NCBI RefSeq assembly: GCF_014207965.1 | Contig: NZ_JACHLM010000005.1 | Span: 186,001-250,000 of the forward strand | Source: Brevundimonas bullata | Lineage (GTDB): Bacteria > Pseudomonadota > Alphaproteobacteria > Caulobacterales > Caulobacteraceae | Length of the DNA: 64,000 nucleotides | Direction of reading: 5' to 3' | Shown here: positions 22,649-31,831 of the stretch, piece after piece | Layout: the number at the start of each line of letters is the position of its first letter | Position numbering within the stretch: position 1 is the stretch's first letter | Made by a program: the position numbers and the translations under genes | The notes under the pieces: generated by a model | Told to the model about the DNA's origin: nothing | The model's input: the letters and a program-made list of their open reading frames with translations, nothing else | The model's database searches: none

Positions 22649-23131
22649 CTACTCCTGCGAATCCACCACCGGCGGCTGTTTCACCGCCGCATGGACGCCA
22701 ATGGCCGGGGCTTTTTCGAAGGTCAGGGTGAAGGAGGCGACGCCGCCGTCCACCAGCGGATCGCGCAAGCCCATCAGCATGATGTGCGTCGAGCCTGGCT
22801 TCAGCTCGACCTTCTGACCGGCGGGCAGGGGCAGGCCGTCTTTCAGCTCGCTCATGCTCATCATGCCGTTCTCCATCTTCATCTCATGGATCTGGGCGCT
22901 GTCGGCGAGCGGGGTGGAGACGCTGACCAGCCGGTCTTCGGACCCGGCGGTCAGGGTGACGTAGCAGCCGCCGGCCTTGGCGCCGTTCGGCGTCGGGCGG
23001 CACCAGGCGTCGGCGACCGTGACGGTTCCGGGGACGGCGGCGGCGTCAGCGGGCTTTTCCGCCGGCTGACCGCAGGCGGCCAAGGTCAGGGCGGCGGCCG
23101 ACAGACCGGCCAGGGCGAACAGGGATTTCAT
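22649..23131 (-). CDS. PCuAC-family periplasmic copper chaperone lipoprotein
   Basis: The 160-residue precursor has a lipobox (LTLAAC, Cys20) and a PCuAC (formerly DUF461) domain. The copper-binding pattern is His in QIHEMKMENGMMSM followed about 30 residues later by HIML, the family's H-M-H-M set. Family members deliver Cu(I) to cytochrome oxidase or take part in copper uptake. It is the last gene of the four-gene minus-strand operon. AAGGAAC precedes the chosen ATG; the frame remains open upstream but lacks family similarity there. Confidence 0.88.
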   Translation of the reverse strand: MKSLFALAGLSAAALTLAACGQPAEKPADAAAVPGTVTVADAWCRPTPNGAKAGGCYVTLTAGSEDRLVSVSTPLADSAQIHEMKMENGMMSMSELKDGLPLPAGQKVELKPGSTHIMLMGLRDPLVDGGVASFTLTFEKAPAIGVHAAVKQPPVVDSQE

Positions 23132-23145
23132 CGAGGTGTTCCTTT

Positions 23146-24525
23146 TTAGGAGGCGACGGTCTTGGACCCGGCGAACGTCCGCACCGCTCGATCGAGCAGC
23201 AGGGCGGCCACAAGGCTCAGTCCCGTCAAGGGATAGAGGATGGACAGGGGAATGACGATGCACAGCACCGCCGTCCGGGCGCGAGGGCCGGGGGGCGAGG
23301 GCGGGGCGCCCAGGCGACGGCGCGACAGGCTGGGCGGACGGCGCTTCCACCACATGACCAAGCCGCTGATCGCCAGCACCCAAACGGCGATGCAGCCCGC
23401 CAGCATCAGGATGCGGTTGATCCAGCCGTACTGCATCCCCTGGTGGACGGCGATGCCCCACTCAAAGCCCTTGGCCATGACGCCGAACTGTTCCCAGCGC
23501 AGGTCGGCCTTCACCGCTCCGGTCGCGCCATCGACATAGAGGCTGCGGGCGTCCTCGGCCTGGCGCGTCTGGCGCGCGACGGTCCAGGCCAGGTCGGCCG
23601 ATTGCGGGATGCTGACGGTGAAGGGCCGGGGCAGGCCCTGTTCACGCGCAGTCAGCAGCACGCGCCTCAGGCTCGGGGCTGCGTGGCCGTGAGTAGGCGC
23701 GGGCAGGACGGCGTTCTCCAGCGTCCAGCCTACGCCGGCCGGGGCGTCGTGCGGCTTGGCGTGGCTCCAGGGGCTGGCGGCGGCGGGCGCGGGCGGACGG
23801 CCCAGACCCGTGCCGCGCATCACCCCCATGAACTGATCGCCCCAGACGGCGGACCAGGGCATGCCCGTCACCGCCAGGAAGATGATCACCCCGCCGACAT
23901 AGAAGCCGGTCACGGCGTGCAGGTCGCGCCAGAAGGGACGGCGACCCGCATCGGTTTCCTTCAGCCGCAGCACCGCCCCTTCTCTCCGGCGCGGCCACCA
24001 CAGATAGAGGCCGGTGGCGCACAGGATGACGGCCCAGCCCGCGACGATCTCGACCAGGATGTTCAGCGCCTTGCCGACCGGCCCGCCGAACAGGCTGAGG
24101 GAATGCAGCGCCTTGATCGTCTCGGTCACGCCGCCATAGGCGGTGACGCCGGTGACGCGGGCCGTATGAGGATCGACGAAGACGGTCCGTCGCGAACCGT
24201 CCGGGCGATCCACGCGGATGCGCACGGCCTGATCGGATCGCGCCGGGACCAGGACGTTCGCGGCTCGTCCCTGGCCGGCGACGGCCGCCGCCGTCAGCCA
24301 CTGATCGGGATCGGCCGTCTGCGCGCTGGCCGGGACCTGGATCATGGCGCGATAGACGGCCTGATCGATCTCGTCCTTGAACAGATAGAGAGCGCCGGTC
24401 AGCGTCAGCAGCATCAGGAAGGGCATGACCAGCACCCCGGCGTAGAAGTGCCAGCGCCAGACCGCGCGATAGGCGCCGGACATCATGTCCGGCGCCTCGC
24501 CCCTGATTTTGGCGGGACGGCCCAT
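23146..24525 (-). CDS. PepSY-associated transmembrane protein
   Basis: The 459-residue inner-membrane protein has the PepSY_TM layout. A first helix (about 22-44, WHFYAGVLVMPFLMLLTLTGALYLF) is followed by a periplasmic PepSY domain, two central helices (about 155-180 and 205-225), another PepSY-like region and C-terminal helices near 370-440. Members often accompany TonB receptors and are linked to metal reduction or import. Its ATG overlaps the TGA of the receptor gene by one base (TGATG), showing translational coupling. Confidence 0.88.
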   Translation of the reverse strand: MGRPAKIRGEAPDMMSGAYRAVWRWHFYAGVLVMPFLMLLTLTGALYLFKDEIDQAVYRAMIQVPASAQTADPDQWLTAAAVAGQGRAANVLVPARSDQAVRIRVDRPDGSRRTVFVDPHTARVTGVTAYGGVTETIKALHSLSLFGGPVGKALNILVEIVAGWAVILCATGLYLWWPRRREGAVLRLKETDAGRRPFWRDLHAVTGFYVGGVIIFLAVTGMPWSAVWGDQFMGVMRGTGLGRPPAPAAASPWSHAKPHDAPAGVGWTLENAVLPAPTHGHAAPSLRRVLLTAREQGLPRPFTVSIPQSADLAWTVARQTRQAEDARSLYVDGATGAVKADLRWEQFGVMAKGFEWGIAVHQGMQYGWINRILMLAGCIAVWVLAISGLVMWWKRRPPSLSRRRLGAPPSPPGPRARTAVLCIVIPLSILYPLTGLSLVAALLLDRAVRTFAGSKTVAS

Positions 24526-26600
24526 CAGTAGGCCAGCCTGACGCCGACGAAGACGGAGCGCCCTTCGCCGGGGAAGAAGACAGCGCTGGACGCGCCGCCG
24601 ATGGTCACGGCGGAGAACTCGCCGACGTAGCGCTCGTTCGTCAGGTTGCGCGCATCGACATAGACCGAGGCGTTGGACCCGATGTTGAAGCCGCCGGTCA
24701 GGCCCAGCAGGGCGTAGTCGGGCGCCTTCGTCTTATTGGCGTAGTCGACATAGGGGCTGCTGATCCGCCACTCGACCGAAGGCGTGACGAAGACGCCCGA
24801 GGCATGACGCCAGGTCAGTTCGGCCCGGTACTGATGCTCGGGCACGACCGGCAGGCGGTTGTCGCCCCAGCGCGCATCGCCGTCGAAGCGGAAGTCGCTC
24901 CAGGTCCAGGTCTGGCGCAGCAGCAGCGAGCCGCCGGCCAGTTCGACGGGCAGGCGCCAGTCCAGACCGGCCTCGATTCCTTGATGGAGGGTCTTGTCGG
25001 CGTTGAAGGTGGCGGCGGGGATGTCCGGGCCGGTGATGAAGTTGAGGATCTCTCCATCGATCTGGCTGCGATAGGCGGTCAGGTCCCAGGCGAAGGCGCC
25101 GCGTCTGCCGCGCGTGCCGATCTCGGCGGTCCAGGCGTCCTGAACCTCGACCGGGACGAAGCCGGCCAGCGGGGCCTGCACCAGGGCGCCATAGGTCGGC
25201 GGCTCGACCGAGCGGGTGATGTTGGCGAAGACCTGGGCGCCGTCTTCGGCTTCCCACAACAGGCCCAGACGCGGCGAGAACCAGTCGTAGTCGATGCTGT
25301 CGTCATTGGCCGGGGCCAGGTGGTCGCGATAGTCGCGCGTAGCCCGCCCCCAGGACCCGCCCGCCACCAGGGCCAGCCGGTCGGTGACGAACAGCCGTCC
25401 CTCGGCGAAGACGTCCAGCCCCGTCGCTTCTTGCTTGCCCTTGGCGGTCAGGGCGCCGCGATTGCCGGCGATGTTGACATAACGCAGGGCGTCCAGGTCG
25501 CCGTCACGCCAGCTGAAGCCATAGAAGGCGTCGGCGCGCAGGCCCGCGACCTGACCCGTCCAGTCGATGCGGGCGAAGGCGCCGCGCGTGGCGCTGTCCT
25601 GATCCACGACCTGGAAGATCGGGTGATAGAGCGACTTCTCCCAACCCCAGACGGCACCCTCGAACAGGGTGGATTCATTGAAGCGCCAGCGCGTCTGCAG
25701 CGTCAGGCGCTTGACCGTCAGGTCGCGGGCCTGATCCCCGGTCAGGGCCGAGTTCGAGGCCATGCGCGGCGTCTTTAGCGCCTGATCCAGCGTCAGGGCG
25801 CCGGGGATGTCCTGCTTGATGTCCGCCGCCTGGGCGATCAGGCGCACCTCGCGGTCCTCGCCGAACGAGCGCCCGGCGTTGACGGTCAGGCGGCCCTGCG
25901 ACTGCTGGCTGTGGTCGCGCCAGCCGTCGCTCTGCATGGCTGTGGCGGCGGCATAGACGTCCCAGTCGCCGTGCGTGCGAGCGACGGCGGCGTGGCCGCG
26001 CCAGGATTCGAAGCTGCCGCCTTCAAGCTGAAGCAGGTTCTCTTGCAGCGCCGTGCGGCCCGTCGGCGTGACCAGGTTGATCGCCCCGCCCAGCTGCGCC
26101 CCGCCGAAACGCAGGGTGTTCGACCCCTTCCACACCTCGATGTAGCGGGCGCTCAGCGCGTCCACGCTCTGGAAGTCGGAGAAGCCGTCGGCGTCGGCGA
26201 AGGGCACGCCGTCCTGGGCGAACAGGACGCCGCGCTGGTGGAAGCCCTGGGCGATGCCCGAGCCGCGGATGGAGAGCCGGCTTTCCTCGCCATAGCGTTT
26301 TTGGGCGAGGACGCCGGGGACGTTCCTCAGGGTGTCGGCAAAGCCCTGGGCGAAGCGGTCGGCATAGCTCTCGGCCGAGACGACGGCCACAGCGCCGGGG
26401 GTGCGGCTGAGGCGATCGCGCGCCTCGGCCACGACGGCGGGGTCTTCGGCGTTGCGGCGGCCGGTGACGATGATGCTGTCGACGACGGTGGCCGGACCTT
26501 CAGCGTTCGGCCCCTCAGCCTCGGAGGCATGAGCAAAGGCGGGCGCCAGGCAGGCGCCGATGAGCAGCGCGCACGGCGCGGCAGTGGTCTTGAAAGACAT
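24525..26600 (-). CDS. TonB-dependent outer-membrane receptor, probably for a copper or iron complex
   Basis: The 691-residue precursor has a signal peptide (to HASEA), a short TonB-box-like segment (DSIIVTGRR), a plug domain (about 55-170: TPGAVAVVSAESY, LSIRGSGI, GSNTLRFGGAQLGGAINL) and a 22-strand barrel ending with a C-terminal aromatic-rich strand (SVFVGVRLAY). Gene order with DUF2946-like, PepSY and PCuAC genes suggests copper, but PepSY partners also occur with siderophore receptors. Receptor class is certain; the substrate is inferred from neighbours. Confidence 0.92.
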   Translation of the reverse strand: MSFKTTAAPCALLIGACLAPAFAHASEAEGPNAEGPATVVDSIIVTGRRNAEDPAVVAEARDRLSRTPGAVAVVSAESYADRFAQGFADTLRNVPGVLAQKRYGEESRLSIRGSGIAQGFHQRGVLFAQDGVPFADADGFSDFQSVDALSARYIEVWKGSNTLRFGGAQLGGAINLVTPTGRTALQENLLQLEGGSFESWRGHAAVARTHGDWDVYAAATAMQSDGWRDHSQQSQGRLTVNAGRSFGEDREVRLIAQAADIKQDIPGALTLDQALKTPRMASNSALTGDQARDLTVKRLTLQTRWRFNESTLFEGAVWGWEKSLYHPIFQVVDQDSATRGAFARIDWTGQVAGLRADAFYGFSWRDGDLDALRYVNIAGNRGALTAKGKQEATGLDVFAEGRLFVTDRLALVAGGSWGRATRDYRDHLAPANDDSIDYDWFSPRLGLLWEAEDGAQVFANITRSVEPPTYGALVQAPLAGFVPVEVQDAWTAEIGTRGRRGAFAWDLTAYRSQIDGEILNFITGPDIPAATFNADKTLHQGIEAGLDWRLPVELAGGSLLLRQTWTWSDFRFDGDARWGDNRLPVVPEHQYRAELTWRHASGVFVTPSVEWRISSPYVDYANKTKAPDYALLGLTGGFNIGSNASVYVDARNLTNERYVGEFSAVTIGGASSAVFFPGEGRSVFVGVRLAY

Positions 26601-26675
26601 GAAACTGGAATCCTGAAAACAGAAATGCAGCCGCGCGGCCCGTCAGCAGGCGCGCGGCGTCGATAGGTCTGGTTT

Positions 26676-27062
26676 TCAGGCGTGCGGAGGGGCGGTGGAC
26701 GGCGGGCGCGGCGGCGCGCGGGCCGGCGGCGGCGGGCTGACGCGGAAGGGCGCATAGGCGACCGGCGCGACCATGCGGACGGCCGGAGCCGGAGCGGGCG
26801 CAGGCGGTTCGGGCAGGGCGGCCAGCAGGGGCATGACGCAGGCGGCGCACTTGGCCCCGACGTGCTGGTTGACCGGGCCGTCGACGCCGCCCGTCTGGAT
26901 CGTCTGCGGCCCCTCGGCCGAGCAGATGACGATGGGCTGGCCGGGAACCGAGGCCGCCAGGGCCGCGAACGGCAGCAGGGTTCCGATCACGATGGCGAAC
27001 GTCGCGGCCAGGAAGGCCAGCGAGCGCGCAATCGACCAGTTTTCACTCTGGGACCGGGTCAC
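26676..27062 (-). CDS. DUF2946-like small membrane/periplasmic protein
   Basis: A 128-residue product is predicted from a GTG at 27062; longer starts are open up to 27224. It has one membrane segment (ARSLAFLAATFAIVIGTLLPFAAL), then a periplasmic part with an ICSAEG segment and a CAACVMPLLA motif, and ends with a Pro-rich tail. The spaced cysteines after a helix are typical of DUF2946, a family that often sits near copper TonB receptors and PCuAC. It is first in the putative copper operon, 75 bases before the receptor gene. The start and family are moderately certain. Confidence 0.6.
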   Translation of the reverse strand: MTRSQSENWSIARSLAFLAATFAIVIGTLLPFAALAASVPGQPIVICSAEGPQTIQTGGVDGPVNQHVGAKCAACVMPLLAALPEPPAPAPAPAVRMVAPVAYAPFRVSPPPPARAPPRPPSTAPPHA

Positions 27063-27189
27063 AGGCCGGGGCTTAAACCTTCCCGCAATGTGAAGCCAGA
27101 GCCGTCCAGCGCGACGGGACGCCGCGCACCCTCGACAACGGCCGTTTCTCCGTGTCAGCGTGGCCCTCGAAACGCTCAGGGAAGACCTC

Positions 27190-28599
27190 ATGATCCGCGC
27201 ACTCGGACCCTTCGCCGTCGCCATGCTGCTGGCCGCGCCGGTAATGGCGCAACAGGTGGAGGAGGGGCCGGGCGGACCCGACCGCGTCTCCCTGACCGTC
27301 TATAATCAGAACATCGCCCTGGTGGAGGACGTGCGGAACCTGAACGTGCCCGCCGGGCGCTCGCGTCAGGAGTTTCCGGGCGTGTCCGCCAGCATCCGGC
27401 CCGAGACGGTCGGCCTGTCGGGACGCGGCCTGTCGGTGGTGGAGCAGAACTTCGACTATGACCTGCTGACGCCCGGCAAGCTGATGGAAAGCGCCGTCGG
27501 CGGCGACATCGGCATCGTCCGCACCAACCCCGGCTCGGGCGCGCAGACGACCGAGCGCGCCCGCGTTCTGGCGGCGAATCAGGGCGTGGTGCTGCAGATC
27601 GGAAACCGGATCGAGGTGCTGCGCGACGACGGGGTGCCGACGCGGGTCATCTTTGACCGGGTGCCGGCTAACCTGCGCCCACGCCCGACGCTGAGCGTCA
27701 CTCTGGACGCCGAAGGCGCCGGCCGTCGCGAGACGACGCTGTCCTATCTGACCACCGGCCTGGCGTGGAAGGCCGACTATGTCGCTCGTTTCGACGAAAA
27801 AGCGGGCAAGCTGGACCTGACCGGCTGGATCACCATCACCAACAACTCCGGCGCGACCTTCTCGAACGCCCAGACGCGGGTGGTGGCGGGCGACGTCAAC
27901 CTGGTCAACCAGGGCGGTTACAACCCGCGCGGCGTGGTGCGGCCCGGCCAGCGCGGCAACGGCACGCAGACGGGCGGGCAGGGGGCCTTGGCCGACGTCT
28001 ATGTCTATCCGCTGCCAGAGGCTGTGACGGTCGCCAATAACCAGACCAAGCAGGTCGGCCTGATCGACGCGGCGGGCGTGCCCGCTACCAAGCGCTATCT
28101 GAACGTCATCAATGGCTTCCAGACCTTCGAGGAGCCCGTCGCGGCTGAGGTCGGCGTCATCTTCAGCAATGGATCGGGAAATGCCGCCCGCGCCCTGCCG
28201 GCGGGGGTCATGCGCGTCTATGTGAAGGATGAGGCGGGCGAGCCGCGCTTCATCGGCGAGGATCAGGTCGATCACGCGCCCGCCGGGTCCGAGATCGTCA
28301 TCACGACGGGCGAGGCCTTCGATGTGACGGTGCAGCCGCGTCTCGTCTCCAGCACCGCCGCGCCCAAGTCGTCCTACTATCGGTGGCGGACCCGCTACGC
28401 GATGGAATACACCGTCCGCAACGCCCGCCCCCAGCCGGTCACGGTCGAGGTGCGCCAGCGCGGTCTGGGGCGCGACACAGAACTGAGCGAGCAGAGCATC
28501 GCGGGCGACCTGCGCGACGCCAACACCGTGGTCTGGCGCGTGCCCGTGCCCGCCAACGGCGAGACCAAGCTGACCGCGACCATCACGACCGGCGGCTGA
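27190..28599 (+). CDS. Secreted DUF4139 domain protein (tandem pair, member 1)
   Basis: The 469-residue precursor has a signal peptide (MIRALGPFAVAMLLAAPVMAQ). It then follows the DUF4139 pattern: SLTVYNQNIALVEDVRNLNVP at the start, the central TTGLAWKADYVARFDEKAGKLDLTGWITITNNSGATF, and the C-terminal TVEVRQRG and VWRVPVPANGETKL. The protein is probably all-beta and periplasmic or surface-attached; its role is unknown. ATG 27190 is preferred because the signal peptide starts there. It ends four bases before its paralogue. Confidence 0.85.
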   Translation: MIRALGPFAVAMLLAAPVMAQQVEEGPGGPDRVSLTVYNQNIALVEDVRNLNVPAGRSRQEFPGVSASIRPETVGLSGRGLSVVEQNFDYDLLTPGKLMESAVGGDIGIVRTNPGSGAQTTERARVLAANQGVVLQIGNRIEVLRDDGVPTRVIFDRVPANLRPRPTLSVTLDAEGAGRRETTLSYLTTGLAWKADYVARFDEKAGKLDLTGWITITNNSGATFSNAQTRVVAGDVNLVNQGGYNPRGVVRPGQRGNGTQTGGQGALADVYVYPLPEAVTVANNQTKQVGLIDAAGVPATKRYLNVINGFQTFEEPVAAEVGVIFSNGSGNAARALPAGVMRVYVKDEAGEPRFIGEDQVDHAPAGSEIVITTGEAFDVTVQPRLVSSTAAPKSSYYRWRTRYAMEYTVRNARPQPVTVEVRQRGLGRDTELSEQSIAGDLRDANTVVWRVPVPANGETKLTATITTGG

Positions 28600-28603
28600 T
28601 CCC

Positions 28604-30217
28604 ATGCTCCGCCTGCTGGCGATCACCACGGCCCTGAGCTTGATCGCGCCCTCGGCGTGGGCGCAGACGGAAAGCGTCTCCGCGCGTCCCGATACGGCGA
28701 CGGTGGTCATCTATCGCGACCGGCCTGTGAACACCGTCGAACTGATGGCCCAGTCCCGCCAGCCGTGGAGCCGGCTGGACCAGCAGGGGCTGGCTTTGAT
28801 CGTCGAGACGCGGACGGTGGACCTGCCGGCGGGCGAGGGGATCATCCGCTTCCGGGGGCTGGCCACCGGCGTCGTGCCGCAGAGCGCGGTGCTGGAGGGC
28901 CTGCCCGCCCATGTGGTCGAGCGCAACGCCGACTTCGACCTCTTGTCGCCCGCCAGCCTGATTGAGAAGTCCGTAGGCGAGGTCGTGCGCGCCGTCCGCA
29001 CCAATCCCGCGACCGGCGAACAGGTCGAAAAGGCCGCCGTGATCCGCGCGGGCGCGCAAGGCACGGTGCTGGAGATCGACGGCCGCTTTGAGGCCCTGGA
29101 CTGTTCCGGCCAGACCGAGCGCGTCATCTTCGACCGAATCCCTGAGGGCCTTGGCGACCAGCCGGTGCTGTCCGTCCGCACGCGGGCCGAGCACGCCGGG
29201 CGCCACACCGTCACCCTGGCCTATCTGGCGACGGGGCTGCAGTGGTCGGCGGACTATGTGGCGCGGCTGAACCCCGACGGGCGGACGCTGGACCTGACTG
29301 GCTGGGTGACCCTGGCCAACTTCGGCGGCACCGGCTTCCCTGACGTGCCGGTGCAGGTGGTGGCCGGGACGCTGCGGAAGGACGACGGCACCGTGCCGGT
29401 CGAGCCGGTCATCCGCTATCCGCAGACGGGCTGCTGGCCGCAGGGGACGACGACCCTGGGCAGCGGACTTGAGCCGACCTACAAGCAGGATCGCGTCGAA
29501 TACAACGGGCCGCCGGTGGTGGTTTATGGGGCGCCTGTTCCCGCAGAGCGGAACTCCGTTGTCGGAGAGATCGTCGTCACCGGCAGCCGGGTCGTCCGTC
29601 AGGGCGAGTTGGGCGACTACAAGATCTATACCCTGCCGGAGCCCACCACCGTGGCCGCACGCCAGACCAAGCAGGTCCGCTTCATGGAGCGCGCGGGCGT
29701 GGCCTATGACCGGGTCTACCGGGCCTGGGTCGATGCAAATGACAGCGCCGAGGCGCAGCCGGCCGAGATACAGCTAAGGCTTCGCAACGAGGCCCGTACG
29801 GGCCTGGGCCTGGCTCTGCCGGGGGGGACGGTGGCGGTGATGCAGCCCGACGGCGCGGGCGGCGTCCTCCTGGCGGGCGAAGATCGGTTCGTGGACAAGG
29901 GCGTGGGCCTGCCGGTGCGTTTGTCATTCGGCCAGTCGCCCGACGTGCGGGTGGCGACGCGGCGCGTGTCGTCCCGTTCCGCCCGGGACCAGGGGGGCAG
30001 GGCGCACCGCGCGGACATGGAGATCACCGTCACCAATGCGCGCAGCGAGGCCGTGACCGTTGATCTGTCGCCACAGGCGGCGGGACGGCGGGGCTTCCGT
30101 ATTCTCAGCCAGTCGATCCGCAGCCGCATCGACGACACCGGCTATCCGGTCTGGACGATGATAGTGCCCGCCAACGGCGCGACCACGCTCAAGGCGGCGT
30201 GGACGACGACGGATTGA
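28604..30217 (+). CDS. Secreted DUF4139 domain protein (tandem pair, member 2)
   Basis: The 537-residue precursor has a signal peptide (to SAWAQ, residue 21). It shares with the preceding gene the blocks YLATGLQWSADYVARLNPDGRTLDLTGWVTLANFGG, TLPEPTTVAARQTKQV and IVPANGATTLKAAW. It is about 65 residues longer because of an insert near residues 265-320 that carries paired cysteines. The copies differ throughout, so the duplication is old. The two genes are closely spaced and likely co-transcribed. Confidence 0.85.
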   Translation: MLRLLAITTALSLIAPSAWAQTESVSARPDTATVVIYRDRPVNTVELMAQSRQPWSRLDQQGLALIVETRTVDLPAGEGIIRFRGLATGVVPQSAVLEGLPAHVVERNADFDLLSPASLIEKSVGEVVRAVRTNPATGEQVEKAAVIRAGAQGTVLEIDGRFEALDCSGQTERVIFDRIPEGLGDQPVLSVRTRAEHAGRHTVTLAYLATGLQWSADYVARLNPDGRTLDLTGWVTLANFGGTGFPDVPVQVVAGTLRKDDGTVPVEPVIRYPQTGCWPQGTTTLGSGLEPTYKQDRVEYNGPPVVVYGAPVPAERNSVVGEIVVTGSRVVRQGELGDYKIYTLPEPTTVAARQTKQVRFMERAGVAYDRVYRAWVDANDSAEAQPAEIQLRLRNEARTGLGLALPGGTVAVMQPDGAGGVLLAGEDRFVDKGVGLPVRLSFGQSPDVRVATRRVSSRSARDQGGRAHRADMEITVTNARSEAVTVDLSPQAAGRRGFRILSQSIRSRIDDTGYPVWTMIVPANGATTLKAAWTTTD

Positions 30218-30228
30218 TTTCCTGATTC

Positions 30229-30373
30229 TCCCTCCCCTTCATGGGGAGGGTGGCTGAGGCGAAGCCGAAGCCGGGTGGGGGCGGCTCGGCTATTCACGCG
30301 CAATGCCTAGTATCGCCATGCCCTCCCCACCCGGTCGCTGCGCGACCACCCTCCCCATGAAGGGGATGGAGAG
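30229..30373. repeat. Long imperfect inverted repeat (paired palindrome), copy 2
   Basis: The ends CTCCCTCCCCTTCATGGGGAGGGTGG and CCACCCTCCCCATGAAGGGGATGGAGAG are inverted copies, with a second pair of arms inside (CCGGGTGGGG and CCCCACCCGG). The layout and the motifs TGGGGAGGG-TGGC and GAAGCCGA resemble the element at 22506-22636. No gene lies within it. Confidence 0.82.
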
Positions 30374-30381
30374 GCGTCGCG

Positions 30382-30999
30382 TTACTCTCCCCGCGCGGCC
30401 TGCCGTGGGCTGAACTTGGGCGCCGGGGCCAGGCGCATGACCTCGCCCTGATAGCGTTCGTCGTCGCCCGCCACGGCGAAGGGCAGGGCGTCAGCGCAGG
30501 CTTGCAACAGGGCGTCCAGCCAGGGCTTCTCGGCCTTGTGGAAGTCGCCCAGGACGTGCGGCATGACCAGATGGCTCTCGCCCGGATGGCCGATGCCCAT
30601 GCGGCCCCTGCGGAAGTCGGCGCCCAGGTGGCTGATCAGGCTGCGGATGCCGTTCTGACCCGCCGCGCCGCCGCCGGTCTTCATGCGGAAGCGGCCGGGG
30701 GCCAGGTCGATTTCGTCGTGGAAGACGATGATCTCGCTGGGTTTGATCTTGTAGAAGCGCGCCGCCTCGCCGACCGCGCGGCCGCTCTCGTTCATATAGG
30801 TCTGCGGCTTCATCAGCAGGACCTTGACCGGGCCGTCAGCGCTGTCGACTTCGCCCTCGCTGACAATCGACTGGAACTTGGCCCGCTCGGGCCCGAAGCG
30901 CCAACGGCGCGAAATCTCGTCCACGGCCATGAAGCCGATGTTGTGGCGGTTCTTTTCGTATTTGGGGCCCGGATTGCCCAGGCCGGCGATGATGATCAT
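30382..30999 (-). CDS. pth: Peptidyl-tRNA hydrolase
   Basis: The 205-residue enzyme frees tRNA from peptidyl-tRNA dropped by ribosomes. Family motifs are the N-terminal IIIAGLGNPGPKYEKNRHNIGF (catalytic His in NRHNIGF), KPQTYMNESG, HDEIDLAPGRFRMKTGGGAAGQNGIRSL and MGIGHPG. It is downstream of rplY, as in many bacteria, but a terminator lies between the two genes. Confidence 0.96.
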   Translation of the reverse strand: MIIIAGLGNPGPKYEKNRHNIGFMAVDEISRRWRFGPERAKFQSIVSEGEVDSADGPVKVLLMKPQTYMNESGRAVGEAARFYKIKPSEIIVFHDEIDLAPGRFRMKTGGGAAGQNGIRSLISHLGADFRRGRMGIGHPGESHLVMPHVLGDFHKAEKPWLDALLQACADALPFAVAGDDERYQGEVMRLAPAPKFSPRQAARGE

Positions 31000-31030
31000 G
31001 GGGCCCTCTTGCCCTGTGCTCCGGGCAAAG

Positions 31031-31060
31031 AAAAGCCCCGCCGGGCGAACCCGGCGGGGC
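31031..31060 (-). terminator. Rho-independent terminator between rplY and pth
   Basis: On the minus strand a perfect 11-bp stem (GCCCCGCCGGG with CCCGGCGGGGC) with a TTCG loop is followed by TTTTCTTT. It would limit read-through from rplY into pth. Confidence 0.85.
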
Positions 31061-31083
31061 TGATCTTCGACAGTGGAAGAAGC

Positions 31084-31686
31084 TTAGGCTTCGACGGTCG
31101 TGTCGCCGGCTTCCGACTGGGCAGCGGAAGAAGCCTTGATCGTAGCGATCATGAAGTCGCGGTCAGCGATGACCGTCGTCGCGCCCTTGGGCAGGACGAT
31201 GTCCGAGATGCGGATGTTTTCGCCGATTTCGCGACCCTTCAGGTCAACGACCAGTTCGTCCGGGATCAGGTCGGCGGCGACCAGGATCTCGACCGAGTGA
31301 CGGACGATTTCCAGCATGCCGCCAGCGCGGGTGAACGGCGCTTCGTCAGCGTTCTTGAAGTGAACGGCGATTTCGATCTTGACCGGTGCGTTCGCATCGA
31401 CGCGCATCAGGTCGAAGTGCAGCGGGCGGTCCGACACGGGGTCGAACTGGACCGTTTTGGCGATGACCGGCTGGGTCTCGTCGCCGTATTTCAGGGTCAC
31501 CAGGTGGCCCAGCAGCTTGCCGGTGTAGAGGGACTTGCGGAAGTCCTTCTCGTTCACCGAGATCGAGACGGGGGCTTTGTCGCCGCCGTACAGGATGCCA
31601 GGCACAGCGCCCGAGCGACGAACAGCGCGCGCGCTGCCGGTGCCTGCGCCTTCACGGACGTCAACGTTCAGAATGATCTCGGCCAT
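31084..31686 (-). CDS. rplY: 50S ribosomal protein L25 (CTC/TL5 long form)
   Basis: The 200-residue protein has the N-terminal L25 domain that binds 5S rRNA (VREGAGTGSARAVRRSGAVPGILYGG) and the C-terminal CTC beta domain (VKIEIAVHFKNADEAPFTRAGGMLEIVRHSVEI). This is the long form found in most bacteria outside enterics. The order prs, lipoprotein, rplY, pth on one strand is close to the usual alphaproteobacterial prs-rplY-pth block. Confidence 0.95.
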   Translation of the reverse strand: MAEIILNVDVREGAGTGSARAVRRSGAVPGILYGGDKAPVSISVNEKDFRKSLYTGKLLGHLVTLKYGDETQPVIAKTVQFDPVSDRPLHFDLMRVDANAPVKIEIAVHFKNADEAPFTRAGGMLEIVRHSVEILVAADLIPDELVVDLKGREIGENIRISDIVLPKGATTVIADRDFMIATIKASSAAQSEAGDTTVEA

Positions 31687-31831
31687 CGGGCTCGCCTCAA
31701 TAACTACAGATACGCCGCGCTAACCGGAGCCCGCGCGACGGGGTCATGAACCCTCGAATTCAAGAGGGCGGGCTATTACACGGAACAGGGGGGGCGCGCA
31801 ACCGCCCCGGTCGTTTCAGCCCGCCTTGGCG

